From NCBI RefSeq assembly GCF_000424585.1, contig NZ_AUKE01000008.1, forward strand, positions 1 to 64,000: a DNA stretch of 64,000 nt, written 5' to 3'. The notes beneath the pieces were generated by a model. It made no database searches. It was given only the letters and a program-made list of their open reading frames with translations, and was not told where the DNA came from. Origin of the DNA: Butyrivibrio sp. MC2013 (lineage in GTDB: Bacteria > Bacillota > Clostridia > Lachnospirales > Lachnospiraceae). A program made the translations under genes and the position numbers. Below, in pieces: positions 36,569-44,975 of this stretch. The number at the start of each line of letters is the position of its first letter. The first letter of the stretch is position 1.

Positions 36569-36597
36569 ATTTTACACACTTGTTAAAAACTAGTCAA
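36569..36597 (-). promoter_or_regulatory. Promoter of rex with overlapping Rex-like operator
   Basis: Minus strand TTGACT (36592-36597), 17-base spacer, TAAAAT (36569-36574). The block TTGACTAGTTTTTAACAA (36580-36597) matches the layout of Rex sites (TTGT.A....T.ACAA type) with one weaker half, and covers the -35, which suggests autoregulation. Confidence 0.6.
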
Positions 36598-36722
36598 TCA
36601 AGCTTTCTTTGCTTTTTTGCTGTGTTTTTTGTAAAATAATGATTACTGTTTTGAAGCTGCGCCTTTTGTTATTTTAGGGCAGTCAGAGCGGCACAGATAT
36701 TATATCTATAACGAGGTGTACC

Positions 36723-38756
36723 ATGTTATTTGATTGTCATAGTGTTTCCAAGGCCTTTGATGGCAAGGAAATCCTTAAGAATATAAGCTTCCACATGGAA
36801 GAAAGAGAAAAATGCGCCATAGTAGGCATCAACGGAGCAGGTAAAACCACCCTTTTGAAGATCCTCACAGGAGAAATGGAGGCAGATGAGGGCAGCGTTG
36901 TATTTGCGAGGGACAGCACATTTGCATATCTAGCCCAGAATCAGAACATTGATATGGCAGGGACTGTCATATCCGAGCTGGAGCTTGTCAAAAAAGATAC
37001 CATCGAGATGGAAGAAAAAATAAGAGATGCCGAAGAGAGGATGAAGCACCTTACAGGCAAGGAGCTGGAGGCCCTCATGGAGGAGTACGAAAGACTCTCC
37101 CATCTCTTTGCCATATCCGACGGCTATGCCTGGAGAAGCCAGGTACAGGGAGTTGCGAGAGGCCTTGGCTTTTCTGATGAGGAATTTGGCAAAAATGTTG
37201 CCACACTCTCCGGCGGGCAAAAAACAAGACTTGCTCTGGGCAAGCTCCTTCTTGAAGAGCCTGACCTTATCATCCTGGACGAGCCTACCAACCACCTGGA
37301 TATGAATTCCATCAGATGGCTGGAAAACTATCTTTTAAACTACAAAAAGGCAGTCCTGATCGTATCCCATGACAGATACTTTCTGGATAAGACTGCTAGC
37401 AAGGTCATAGAGATAGAAAACGGCCAGGCTGAAGTTTACAACGGTAATTACAGCTTTTACTCCGCTGAAAAAGAGAAACGCCGCTATGCCAAAATGCGTG
37501 CCTATCTCAACCAGCAGCAGGAAATCAAGCATCAGCAGGCTGTTATTGACAAATTAAAGAGTTATAACAGAGAAAAATCCATCAAGCGCGCCGAAAGCCG
37601 CGAGAAAATGCTAAGTAAGATGGAGCTTATAGATAAGCCTCAGGAGATAAATGACGAGATGAACTTCAAACTCACTCCCTCCTGCGAATCCGGCAACGAT
37701 GTACTTAAAGTCGAGTCTATTTCCAAATCCTTTGGAGACGCCAGGCTCTTTGAAGATATCTCTTTTGAGATCAAGAAAGGTGAGCATGTAGCCATCATCG
37801 GTGATAACGGTACAGGTAAGACCACCATGCTCAAGATGATAAATAATCTCCTGCCTCCGGACAGTGGCAAGATCACTCTTGGAGTAAAGGTATATCCCGG
37901 TTACTACGATCAGGAGCACCATGTGCTTCATGATGAAAAGACTCTCTTTGAGGAGATATCAGATGAATATCCTTCCATGACCAATACAGAAATACGCAAC
38001 ACCCTTGCAGCCTTCCTCTTTACAGGAGAAGATGTATTTAAGCGTATAGGGGATCTCTCAGGAGGTGAAAAGGGCCGTGTATCACTGGCAAAGCTCATGC
38101 TGAGCAAGTCCAACTTCCTGCTCCTGGACGAGCCTACCAACCATCTGGATATCACCAGCAAGGAGATCCTGGAAACTGCCATCAACAACTACGAAGGAAC
38201 TGTGCTCTATGTCAGCCATGACCGTTATTTTATAAACAGGACTGCCACCAGGATACTGGACCTTACAAGAGGAGTGCTGGTGAGCTATATAGGTAATTAT
38301 GACTATTACCTGGCTCATCAGGAGGAAAGGATGTCCTCAATTCTATCCGGCAACCGCGCAGCTACTGCCAGCGGTGCAGCCAGCGGCGTGATACTTGGCA
38401 AAACAGGCAGCGACATCGCATCTAACAAAAACGGCAGCCTTAATATGAAGGGCAACTCCTTCCAGTACAGCTCAGAGTCTTCCTCCGGAAGCTCTCAGGC
38501 AGATTGGAAAGCCCAGAAAGCTCAGGCAGCACAGAAAAAGAAACTTGAAAAAGCCCTGAAAAGCTGTGAGGATAAAATTGCAGAGCTGGAAGACAGAAAT
38601 GCTGTATTAGACGAAGAGATATCCCGCCCGGAGATTGCCACAGACCTGGCAGAACTTAGAATAAGAACTGATGAGCAGGATAAAAACAATAACGAGTTGG
38701 AGACACTCTACACTGACTGGGAGCGCCTCTCCGAAGAACTTGGTTCCATGTCATAA
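36723..38756 (+). CDS. ABC-F family ATPase (ribosome-associated)
   Basis: A 677-residue soluble protein with two ABC domains and no membrane part. Domain 1: GINGAGKTTLL, LSGGQKTRLALG, LIILDEPTNHLD. Domain 2: GDNGTGKTTML, LSGGEKGRVSLAK, LLLDEPTNHLD. An interdomain linker of about 80 residues rich in Lys and Arg (HQQAVIDKLKSYNREKSIKRAESREK) is the P-site tRNA interaction region of ABC-F proteins. The C-terminal coiled coil is preceded by a low-complexity Ser/Gly/Ala stretch. YdiF/Uup-like; could act in ribosome rescue or antibiotic protection, not distinguishable here. ATG follows GAGGTG. Confidence 0.93.
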   Translation: MLFDCHSVSKAFDGKEILKNISFHMEEREKCAIVGINGAGKTTLLKILTGEMEADEGSVVFARDSTFAYLAQNQNIDMAGTVISELELVKKDTIEMEEKIRDAEERMKHLTGKELEALMEEYERLSHLFAISDGYAWRSQVQGVARGLGFSDEEFGKNVATLSGGQKTRLALGKLLLEEPDLIILDEPTNHLDMNSIRWLENYLLNYKKAVLIVSHDRYFLDKTASKVIEIENGQAEVYNGNYSFYSAEKEKRRYAKMRAYLNQQQEIKHQQAVIDKLKSYNREKSIKRAESREKMLSKMELIDKPQEINDEMNFKLTPSCESGNDVLKVESISKSFGDARLFEDISFEIKKGEHVAIIGDNGTGKTTMLKMINNLLPPDSGKITLGVKVYPGYYDQEHHVLHDEKTLFEEISDEYPSMTNTEIRNTLAAFLFTGEDVFKRIGDLSGGEKGRVSLAKLMLSKSNFLLLDEPTNHLDITSKEILETAINNYEGTVLYVSHDRYFINRTATRILDLTRGVLVSYIGNYDYYLAHQEERMSSILSGNRAATASGAASGVILGKTGSDIASNKNGSLNMKGNSFQYSSESSSGSSQADWKAQKAQAAQKKKLEKALKSCEDKIAELEDRNAVLDEEISRPEIATDLAELRIRTDEQDKNNNELETLYTDWERLSEELGSMS

Positions 38757-38760
38757 ATAA

Positions 38761-38794
38761 AAAAGGCCGAGAATTTTTCCTCGACCTTTTTTAT
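38761..38794. terminator. Bidirectional terminator between the ABC-F gene and icd
   Basis: AAGGCCGAG / CTCGACCTT stem (one mismatch) around a T-rich loop, with A-runs before and T-runs after, directly behind the ABC-F stop. It can serve both convergent genes. Confidence 0.8.
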
Positions 38795-38819
38795 TTTCAA
38801 CTTAGATGATCCTTTACTA

Positions 38820-40031
38820 TCAACCTACCATTGTATCAAGTTCATCCCTGATAGCAAGGATAAATTCCTCTGTTCCAAGCTTCTGTGCATTCTCAAGGCT
38901 GGTGATCAGAACCAGATCTCCTGTCATCCTGCCACTCTCGATAGTAGTTAATGTGGCCTTTTCAAGCTTGTCTGCAAATGCGCAGAGTTCTGAGATACCA
39001 TCCAGCTCGCCGCGCTTTCTGAGAGCACCGGTCCATGCAAAGATAGTAGCAACGGGATTGGTAGATGTAGCCTCACCCTTCAGGTACTTGTAATAGTGCT
39101 TCTGGACAGTACCGTGAGCTGCTTCGTACTCATAGATGCCTGCAGGTGATACCAGTACAGATGTCATCATAGCCAGTGAACCAAAGGCTGAGGATACCAT
39201 ATCACTCATTACATCACCATCATAGTTCTTGCAGGCCCATATAAAGCCGCCCTTGGACTTCATGACTCTGGCTACTGCATCATCAATAAGAGTATAGAAA
39301 TATTCGATTCCTGTCTCTTCAAACTTAGCCTTATATTCCTTCTCATAAATGCTGTCAAAGATCTCACGGAAGTGTCCGTCATAGGTCTTGCTCACAGTAT
39401 CCTTGGTTGCAAACCAGAGATCCATCTTGGAATCAAGAGCATACTCAAAGCAGCTCTTTGCAAAGCTCTCAATGGACTTGTCAGTATTGTGTACGCCCTG
39501 CAGGATACCTGCGCCATCAAATTCATGGATAGTCTCTCTTACTTCACTTCCATCAGCTGCTGTAAACACCAGCTCTGCTTTGCCTGCGCCCGGAACCTTG
39601 ATCTCCACATTCTTGTATACATCGCCATATGCATGGCGAGCAAGAGTGATGGGCTTTTCCCAGTTTCTTACACAAGGCTCGATACCCTTTACCATGATAG
39701 GAGCACGGAAAACTGTACCGTCCAGGATGGAACGGATAGTTCCGTTGGGTGATTTGTACATCTTCTTCAGATTATACTCTTCTACCCTTGCCTGGTTAGG
39801 AGTGATAGTAGCGCACTTAACAGCTACACCGTATTTGATTGTAGCATTGGCACTGTCTATGGTAACCTGGTCGTCAGTCTTATCCCTGTTCTCAAGGCCC
39901 AGGTCATAATATTCTGTCTTAAGGTCGATATATGGCTCCAGAAGGTTCTCTTTGATCAGCTTCCAGAGGATTCTGGTCATCTCATCTCCGTCCATCTCAA
40001 CAAGGGGTGTGGTCATCTGAATCTTGGTCAT
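38820..40031 (-). CDS. icd: NADP-type isocitrate dehydrogenase
   Basis: A 403-residue enzyme of the eukaryote-like NADP-IDH type (subfamily II). It starts [20 protein letters not shown] and has the substrate motif SPNGTIR and [10 protein letters not shown] near the nucleotide site. The ATG at 40031 follows GAGGAG at 7 bases. With the citrate-synthase-like enzyme of this operon it would make 2-oxoglutarate for glutamate. Aconitase is not in the window. A full copy of the 92-bp element lies between the regulator gene and this gene. Confidence 0.95.
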   Translation of the reverse strand: MTKIQMTTPLVEMDGDEMTRILWKLIKENLLEPYIDLKTEYYDLGLENRDKTDDQVTIDSANATIKYGVAVKCATITPNQARVEEYNLKKMYKSPNGTIRSILDGTVFRAPIMVKGIEPCVRNWEKPITLARHAYGDVYKNVEIKVPGAGKAELVFTAADGSEVRETIHEFDGAGILQGVHNTDKSIESFAKSCFEYALDSKMDLWFATKDTVSKTYDGHFREIFDSIYEKEYKAKFEETGIEYFYTLIDDAVARVMKSKGGFIWACKNYDGDVMSDMVSSAFGSLAMMTSVLVSPAGIYEYEAAHGTVQKHYYKYLKGEATSTNPVATIFAWTGALRKRGELDGISELCAFADKLEKATLTTIESGRMTGDLVLITSLENAQKLGTEEFILAIRDELDTMVG

Positions 40032-40065
40032 GCTCTTTCTCCTCAAAAATATTGTATTATTTGTT

Positions 40066-40157
40066 ATACATTCTTGGATAAAATATCCAAGAATGTATGC
40101 AAATAGGCCATTTGAGAGCGGCCAGGGCCGCTGGGCCTATTTGCCAGCAACATGTTC
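40066..40157 (-). repeat. 92-bp palindromic element, full copy 1
   Basis: It begins with a perfect 14-bp hairpin (arms 40066-40079 and 40085-40098, 5-base loop). A second hairpin follows, GCAAATAGGCC / GGCCTATTTGC, enclosing GCGGCC / GGCCGC. It ends GCCAGCAACATGTTC, 2 bases before the stop of the GntR gene. The reverse complement matches 62985-63076 over the same 92-base length. Confidence 0.88.
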
Positions 40158-40159
40158 TT

Positions 40160-40873
40160 TTATTCATTATCTTCAGGTTTCTCATCTACATAGAGATCAT
40201 AGAGGCCGTTCTTTACCATATTATCATATGCATTGATCATGTGCTGATTGGCCAGCTTCTCAGCCAGGTCCTTATCACCGGCTTTGATAGCATCCATGAT
40301 CAGCTTGTGCTCATTATTGGACACATTGCCCCTGGAGGAAGCCAGGGTCATCTGTCTCACTCTCCAGACATATTGATGATAATCCTTGAGTGTGTGCTCC
40401 AGCATCTTGGAATTGCATGATTCATAAAGGATAGTATGAAAACGGTTATCCAATTCTGCCAGCTGATCCATATGTCCCTTGGAAGCATGAAATTCAGAGA
40501 GATATACCACTTCCTCCATCTCTTCCATCTGCTCCTTGCTGATATGCTCGCAGGCCCATCTGGCGCAAAGCCCCTCCAGCCGGGATCTGATCATATATAT
40601 ATCCTTAACATCCCTGGCATGGATACCTGTCACGTAGGCTCCTCTGTTGGGGATGATCTTGATCAGGCCTTCCAGCTCCAGCTGTCTGAAGGCTTCCCTG
40701 ACGGGAGTTCTGGATACACCCAGTTCCTTGCCTATGGCTACTTCCTTAAGTTCTTCATTATCCTTGTACTTACCACTTAGTATATCTTCGCGGATCTTGC
40801 GAAAAACACGTCCTCTCAAAGAGTACTTGTCCATTTCGTCGCCGTTAATATCACTAATATCGCTTGCGCTCAT
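40160..40873 (-). CDS. GntR-family regulator, FCD (FadR-like) type
   Basis: A 237-residue regulator from the ATG at 40873 (GGAGG 7 bases upstream). The N-terminal winged helix has LRGRVFRKIREDILSGKY, ELGVSRTPVREAFRQLELEGLI and the NRGAYVTG wing. The C-terminal FCD helical domain contains the acidic/His metal-ligand pattern (LDNRFHTILYESC). It lies between the citrate-synthase-like gene and icd. The ATTGTATACAAT palindrome over the operon promoter fits FCD operators, so it probably controls its own operon in response to an organic acid (inference). Confidence 0.9.
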   Translation of the reverse strand: MSASDISDINGDEMDKYSLRGRVFRKIREDILSGKYKDNEELKEVAIGKELGVSRTPVREAFRQLELEGLIKIIPNRGAYVTGIHARDVKDIYMIRSRLEGLCARWACEHISKEQMEEMEEVVYLSEFHASKGHMDQLAELDNRFHTILYESCNSKMLEHTLKDYHQYVWRVRQMTLASSRGNVSNNEHKLIMDAIKAGDKDLAEKLANQHMINAYDNMVKNGLYDLYVDEKPEDNE

Positions 40874-40933
40874 ATTTTTCCTCCATGCCCGCACAGTCAG
40901 GCCATCACTATAGTGGAAAGTCAAAAGCCTTGT

Positions 40934-42346
40934 TTAAGCAAGTGTCATACCAAGCTCTGCTGTCACACTATTTATTTCAGTAATAAGCTCGTCGTCGGTA
41001 ATAACGGTCACTCTTCCGTCTGCGTATTGCTTATCTACCCACTCCTTGATCCTCACCACAAGCTCTGATTTCTTATCCATTGCCTCATCGCCCTTCAGCT
41101 TGTAATGTACATTGATCCAATGTGCGATACCTGCAAGACCTGAAGTATTGCTCACAGCACTTACAGGGGGCCTGCCCAGGAACTTATCAGTATCAAATAT
41201 ATTATATATCTCTTCGTTCTTGAGAAGTCCGTCAGCGTGGATGCCGGCTCTGGTAACATTGAAATTCTTACCTACAAAAGGAGTCTGAGGCGGAATCTTA
41301 AAGCCTATCTCCTTTTCATAATACTCTGCAAGTTCTGTGATCACACGGGTATTCATGCCATTGAGATCACCCTTGAGCTGAGCATATTCAAATACCATAG
41401 CTTCCAGAGGTGTATTACCTGTTCTCTCGCCAATACCAAAGAGTGAGCAGTTAATACCGCTGCAGCCATAAAGCCATGCTGTTGTGGAATTAGTAACAGC
41501 CTTGTAAAAGTCATTGTGACCGTGCCACTCCATAAGTTCTGAAGGAACACCGCCGTTAGTATTAAGGGCGTATATGATACCCTGTACGCTTCTGGGTATA
41601 ACAGCACCGGAGAAATTGACGCCGTAACCCATTGTATCACAGGCACGTACCTTAACAGGTATACCATACTCATCCTTGAGCTTCATCAGCTCTATACAAA
41701 AAGGTACTACAAAACCGTAAATATCAGCTCTTGTGATATCCTCAAGATGACATCTGGGTGATATGCCCTCATCAAGACAGGACCTGATAACTGAGAGATA
41801 ATGCTCCATAGCCTGCTTTCTAGTCATCTTCAGTTTGAGGAAAATATGATAATCGGAGCAGGATACCAAAATACCTGTTTCCTTAAGACCCAGCTCCTTG
41901 ACCAGCTTGAAGTCCTCCTGACTGGCCCTTATCCAGCTTGTGACCTCAGGGAACTTGTAGCCCTTCTCCATACATTTATATACTGCATCCCTGTCCTTCT
42001 TGCTATAAAGAAAAAACTCTGACGCTCTGATCATGCCGTTCTCGCCGCCCAGTTCGTGGAGCATGTCATAAATCCTGACTATCTGCTCTGTAGTATAGGG
42101 CGCTCTTGACTGCTGACCATCACGAAAGGTTGTATCCGTAATCCATATATCCTTTGGCATATTATGGGGAACGATCCTGTCATTAAAAGGGATCTTGGGG
42201 ATCTCTTCATATGGAAACATATTTCTGAATACATTGGGCTTGGCCACATCATCCAGAATATACATATGCTCTTCAATCTGAAGCAGATTGTTCTTTGAGT
42301 TCATAGTAACCGGTCGGTTCTGAAATGTTTCATTATTCTGATTCAT
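40934..42346 (-). CDS. Probable Re-citrate synthase (2-isopropylmalate/homocitrate synthase family)
   Basis: A 470-residue HMGL-like TIM-barrel acyl transferase. DTTFRDGQQSRAPYTTEQ holds the metal Asp. HLEDITRADIYGF, WHGHNDFYKAV and CSLFGIGERTGNTPLEAM follow, with no LeuA regulatory dimer domain. Size and the N-terminal PNVFRNMFPYEEIPKIPF segment match the Re-face citrate synthases of clostridia rather than LeuA or NifV. The ATG at 42346 has AAGGA upstream; a TTG 7 codons earlier is unlikely. The partner icd two genes on supports citrate formation. A homocitrate role cannot be excluded. Confidence 0.8.
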   Translation of the reverse strand: MNQNNETFQNRPVTMNSKNNLLQIEEHMYILDDVAKPNVFRNMFPYEEIPKIPFNDRIVPHNMPKDIWITDTTFRDGQQSRAPYTTEQIVRIYDMLHELGGENGMIRASEFFLYSKKDRDAVYKCMEKGYKFPEVTSWIRASQEDFKLVKELGLKETGILVSCSDYHIFLKLKMTRKQAMEHYLSVIRSCLDEGISPRCHLEDITRADIYGFVVPFCIELMKLKDEYGIPVKVRACDTMGYGVNFSGAVIPRSVQGIIYALNTNGGVPSELMEWHGHNDFYKAVTNSTTAWLYGCSGINCSLFGIGERTGNTPLEAMVFEYAQLKGDLNGMNTRVITELAEYYEKEIGFKIPPQTPFVGKNFNVTRAGIHADGLLKNEEIYNIFDTDKFLGRPPVSAVSNTSGLAGIAHWINVHYKLKGDEAMDKKSELVVRIKEWVDKQYADGRVTVITDDELITEINSVTAELGMTLA

Positions 42347-42448
42347 TGTTCTTGATCCTTTCCCCAAAATACTGATAACGTCATCATACGAACAGTCTTA
42401 GACAGCTTTGAAAGCCTGGAAATATTTATGTTTCCAGTATTGGGTATA

Positions 42449-42477
42449 ATTGTATACAATCATACAAACATTGTCAA
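42449..42477 (-). promoter_or_regulatory. Promoter and probable GntR operator of the citrate synthase operon
   Basis: Minus strand TTGACA (42472-42477), 17-base spacer, TACAAT (42449-42454). The perfect 12-bp palindrome ATTGTATACAAT (42449-42460) covers the -10, as FCD-type GntR operators often do. Confidence 0.78.
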
Positions 42478-42559
42478 TGATACTAATTTAACATCTTAAT
42501 AAGTGATAATCGTCATATGCGAGTGAACAATACCACAAAGTATATGTATGAAGGCAGCA

Positions 42560-42590
42560 AGACACCCGGATCATGATGATCCGGGTGTCT
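42560..42590 (-). terminator. Stem-loop after the EF-G-like gene
   Basis: AGACACCCGGATCA / TGATCCGGGTGTCT, perfect 14-bp stem with a 3-base loop, 42 bases after the stop of the EF-G-like gene. No U-run follows, so it may be a terminator of unusual type or a stability element. Confidence 0.6.
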
Positions 42591-42631
42591 CGCTGGAAAT
42601 ATGGCTAAAATATACTATTGGAAGACCGACA

Positions 42632-44725
42632 TCATTCGTCTGCATCGCTTTCAGCAGCAACCTTGGAAGCTCTTGCCTCCACTTCCTTCTCCTGGATATC
42701 TGAAGGGCACTGCTCATAACGTGCAAACTCATATTCATAGCTGCCTGCACCACCGGTCATGGACCTGAGAGTGGTGCAATAGCCGTAGAGCTCCATTTGA
42801 GGAACATCAGCTTCAATGACCTGCTTGCCGCCGCCAATGGGATTCATGCCTGTTACGCGGCCTCTTCTCTTATTGAGATCGCCCATTACATCACCGGTAT
42901 AGCTGTCCGGTACTGTAACCTTAAGGGATACGATGGGCTCAAGTAGTACGGGCTGGGCTTTCATAAAGCCGTCCTTAAATGCATTCCTTGCAGCAACCTT
43001 AAATGCCATTTCTGAAGAGTCTACAGGATGATAGGATCCGTCATAGAGTACAGCCTTAACGCCCACAACGGGATAAGCTGCAAGAGGTCCTCTCTGTACT
43101 GACTCTGTAAGGCCCTTTTCTACAGCAGGGAAATAGTTCTTGGGAACTGCGCCGCCTACTACTTCCTCAGAGAATTCATAGGCCTTACTGTCATCACCAA
43201 GGGGTGAGAATCTCATCTTAACGTGTCCATACTGACCATGGCCACCTGTCTGCTTCTTATACTTGGACTCTACATCAGAGCTCTTTCTGATAGTCTCACG
43301 GAAAGCTACCTTGGGCTTGGTGAGGTCGATAGCCACCTTGTACTCGTTTTGCAGCTTGGAAGCTACTACTTCAAGGTGCATATCACCCATACCATAGATC
43401 AGTGACTGGTGATTCTCAGCATCGTTTACCACCTTGATGGTAGGATCTTCAGCCTGGATCTTGGCCAGAGACTGAGCGATCTTATCAATATCAGCCTTGT
43501 TCTGAGCGTGATAGCGCTGATATGTATAAGGTGTGGAGATGTTCATCTTTGCATACTGTACAGGATTAGCCTTGGTAGCAAGGGAATCGCCTGTATTGAT
43601 ATCCAGCTTCTGAAGCGCACACAGATCACCTGCATGTACTTCTCCGATTTCCTCCTGCTTGTTGCCGCGAAGGAGGTAGAGCTTGCCGATCTTGACCTCT
43701 TTGTCCTGATTGGGATCATAGAGTACGTCATCGGTCTTAAGAACACCTGAGCGAACCTTTACCAGAGAATATTTTCCGATAAAAGGATCGATGATAGTCT
43801 TGAATACAAAAGCGGTCTTGGGCTTGGAGAAGTCAAAATTAGCCTCAAAGATCTCGTTAGTCTTCATATTGATACCGCTCATCTTGCGGTTCTCAGGACT
43901 GGGCATATACTTAACGATATCATCCAGAAGTGTGTATACGCCTTCGCAATAAATGGAAGAACCCTGCTCAACAGGAACAATGCTGCCATCGCACACATTG
44001 GTCCTGAGCGCGGAACGGATCTCGTTTTCGGTAAAGATCTCGCCGTTAAAATATCTGTCCATCAGATCTTCTGATGTTTCTGCAACGGCTTCCATGAGTG
44101 TATCCCTGTAGGATGAGAGGTATTCCTTGGAATACTCAGGCACATCAATAGGTGTAGCCTTCTTGTTTTCCCACTGGAAAGCCTTCTCCTGGATAACATT
44201 GACATAACCGATCAGCTTCTCATTCTCTCTGATAGGAAGATTAAAAGGAGCGATCTTCTTGCCGAAGCTTGCTACCAGATCCTCCACTACCTGACGATAG
44301 CTGACTTCATCAATGTCCATGTCTGAAACATAGATCATACGGGGAATATTGTACTCCTCGCAAAGCTCCCATGCCTTCTGAGTACCTACCTCGATTCCGT
44401 TCTTGCCGGATACTACGATGATAGCTCCGTCAGCTACAGAGATAGCCTCTTCCACTTCACCTACAAAGTCAAAAAATCCGGGTGTGTCCAGTATATTGAT
44501 CTTGCATCCGTCCCATTCAAGGGGAATTGTGGATGTAGAAATGGATATCTTTCTTTTCTGCTCTTCTTTGTCATAGTCGCTTACTGTATTACCGTCGTCA
44601 ACACTCCCCAATCTGGAAGTTACACCGGCCAGATAGCACATAGCTTCTGCAAGCGTTGTCTTACCGCTTGAACCATGACCCAGCAATACTACGTTACGAA
44701 TTTTGTCAGTTGTGTAAACGTTCAT
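42632..44725 (-). CDS. EF-G-like translation factor with altered G motifs
   Basis: A 697-residue protein with the five-domain layout of EF-G. The ATG at 44725 has GGAGG 7 bases upstream. G1 is GHGSSGKTT, G3 is DTPGF instead of DTPGH, and the G4 position reads VSDMD in place of the usual NKMD. Domain IV/V features (GGHGQYGHVK, GDVMGDLNKRRGRVTGM) are intact. It resembles the FusA2/EF-G2 paralogue group, whose role is unclear, more than canonical EF-G; no S12/S7/tuf genes are near. Convergent neighbours absent; divergent from tyrA. Confidence 0.88.
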   Translation of the reverse strand: MNVYTTDKIRNVVLLGHGSSGKTTLAEAMCYLAGVTSRLGSVDDGNTVSDYDKEEQKRKISISTSTIPLEWDGCKINILDTPGFFDFVGEVEEAISVADGAIIVVSGKNGIEVGTQKAWELCEEYNIPRMIYVSDMDIDEVSYRQVVEDLVASFGKKIAPFNLPIRENEKLIGYVNVIQEKAFQWENKKATPIDVPEYSKEYLSSYRDTLMEAVAETSEDLMDRYFNGEIFTENEIRSALRTNVCDGSIVPVEQGSSIYCEGVYTLLDDIVKYMPSPENRKMSGINMKTNEIFEANFDFSKPKTAFVFKTIIDPFIGKYSLVKVRSGVLKTDDVLYDPNQDKEVKIGKLYLLRGNKQEEIGEVHAGDLCALQKLDINTGDSLATKANPVQYAKMNISTPYTYQRYHAQNKADIDKIAQSLAKIQAEDPTIKVVNDAENHQSLIYGMGDMHLEVVASKLQNEYKVAIDLTKPKVAFRETIRKSSDVESKYKKQTGGHGQYGHVKMRFSPLGDDSKAYEFSEEVVGGAVPKNYFPAVEKGLTESVQRGPLAAYPVVGVKAVLYDGSYHPVDSSEMAFKVAARNAFKDGFMKAQPVLLEPIVSLKVTVPDSYTGDVMGDLNKRRGRVTGMNPIGGGKQVIEADVPQMELYGYCTTLRSMTGGAGSYEYEFARYEQCPSDIQEKEVEARASKVAAESDADE

Positions 44726-44887
44726 ATCATGTCCTCCAGTATATAGTATGTTTTGGGTATAATGCAGAAAACAAAGACACTCCTCCCACACGTCCCATGT
44801 GTATATTGTACAATAGTTTAAACGGAATTAAAACACAAATGTGCAGTATTGATAAGAAAAACTTTGCATCATAAAATCCAAACAAGA

Positions 44888-44905
44888 TTATTAAAAAATT
44901 AACAA
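44888..44905. promoter_or_regulatory. Rex-like 18-bp palindrome upstream of tyrA
   Basis: TTATTAAAAAATTAACAA differs from the palindromic form TTGTTAANNNNTTAACAA at one base. It lies 8 bases upstream of the -35 of tyrA. AT-rich context makes chance occurrence possible. Confidence 0.3.
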
Positions 44906-44913
44906 AATCCTTC

Positions 44914-44942
44914 TTGATTTTAGCACGTTAAAGTGTTATATT
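44914..44942 (+). promoter_or_regulatory. Promoter of tyrA
   Basis: TTGATT (44914-44919), 17-base spacer, TATATT (44937-44942). The start ATG at 44976 is preceded by AGGAGG. Confidence 0.75.
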
Positions 44943-44975
44943 ATCAGAGATTTCTTATTTATTTAGGAGGCAGTA

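Noticed and set aside
40051-40075. Second GntR operator before icd
   Set aside because: The TTGTAT...ATACA halves are too far apart and overlap the 92-bp repeat, so no convincing palindrome.
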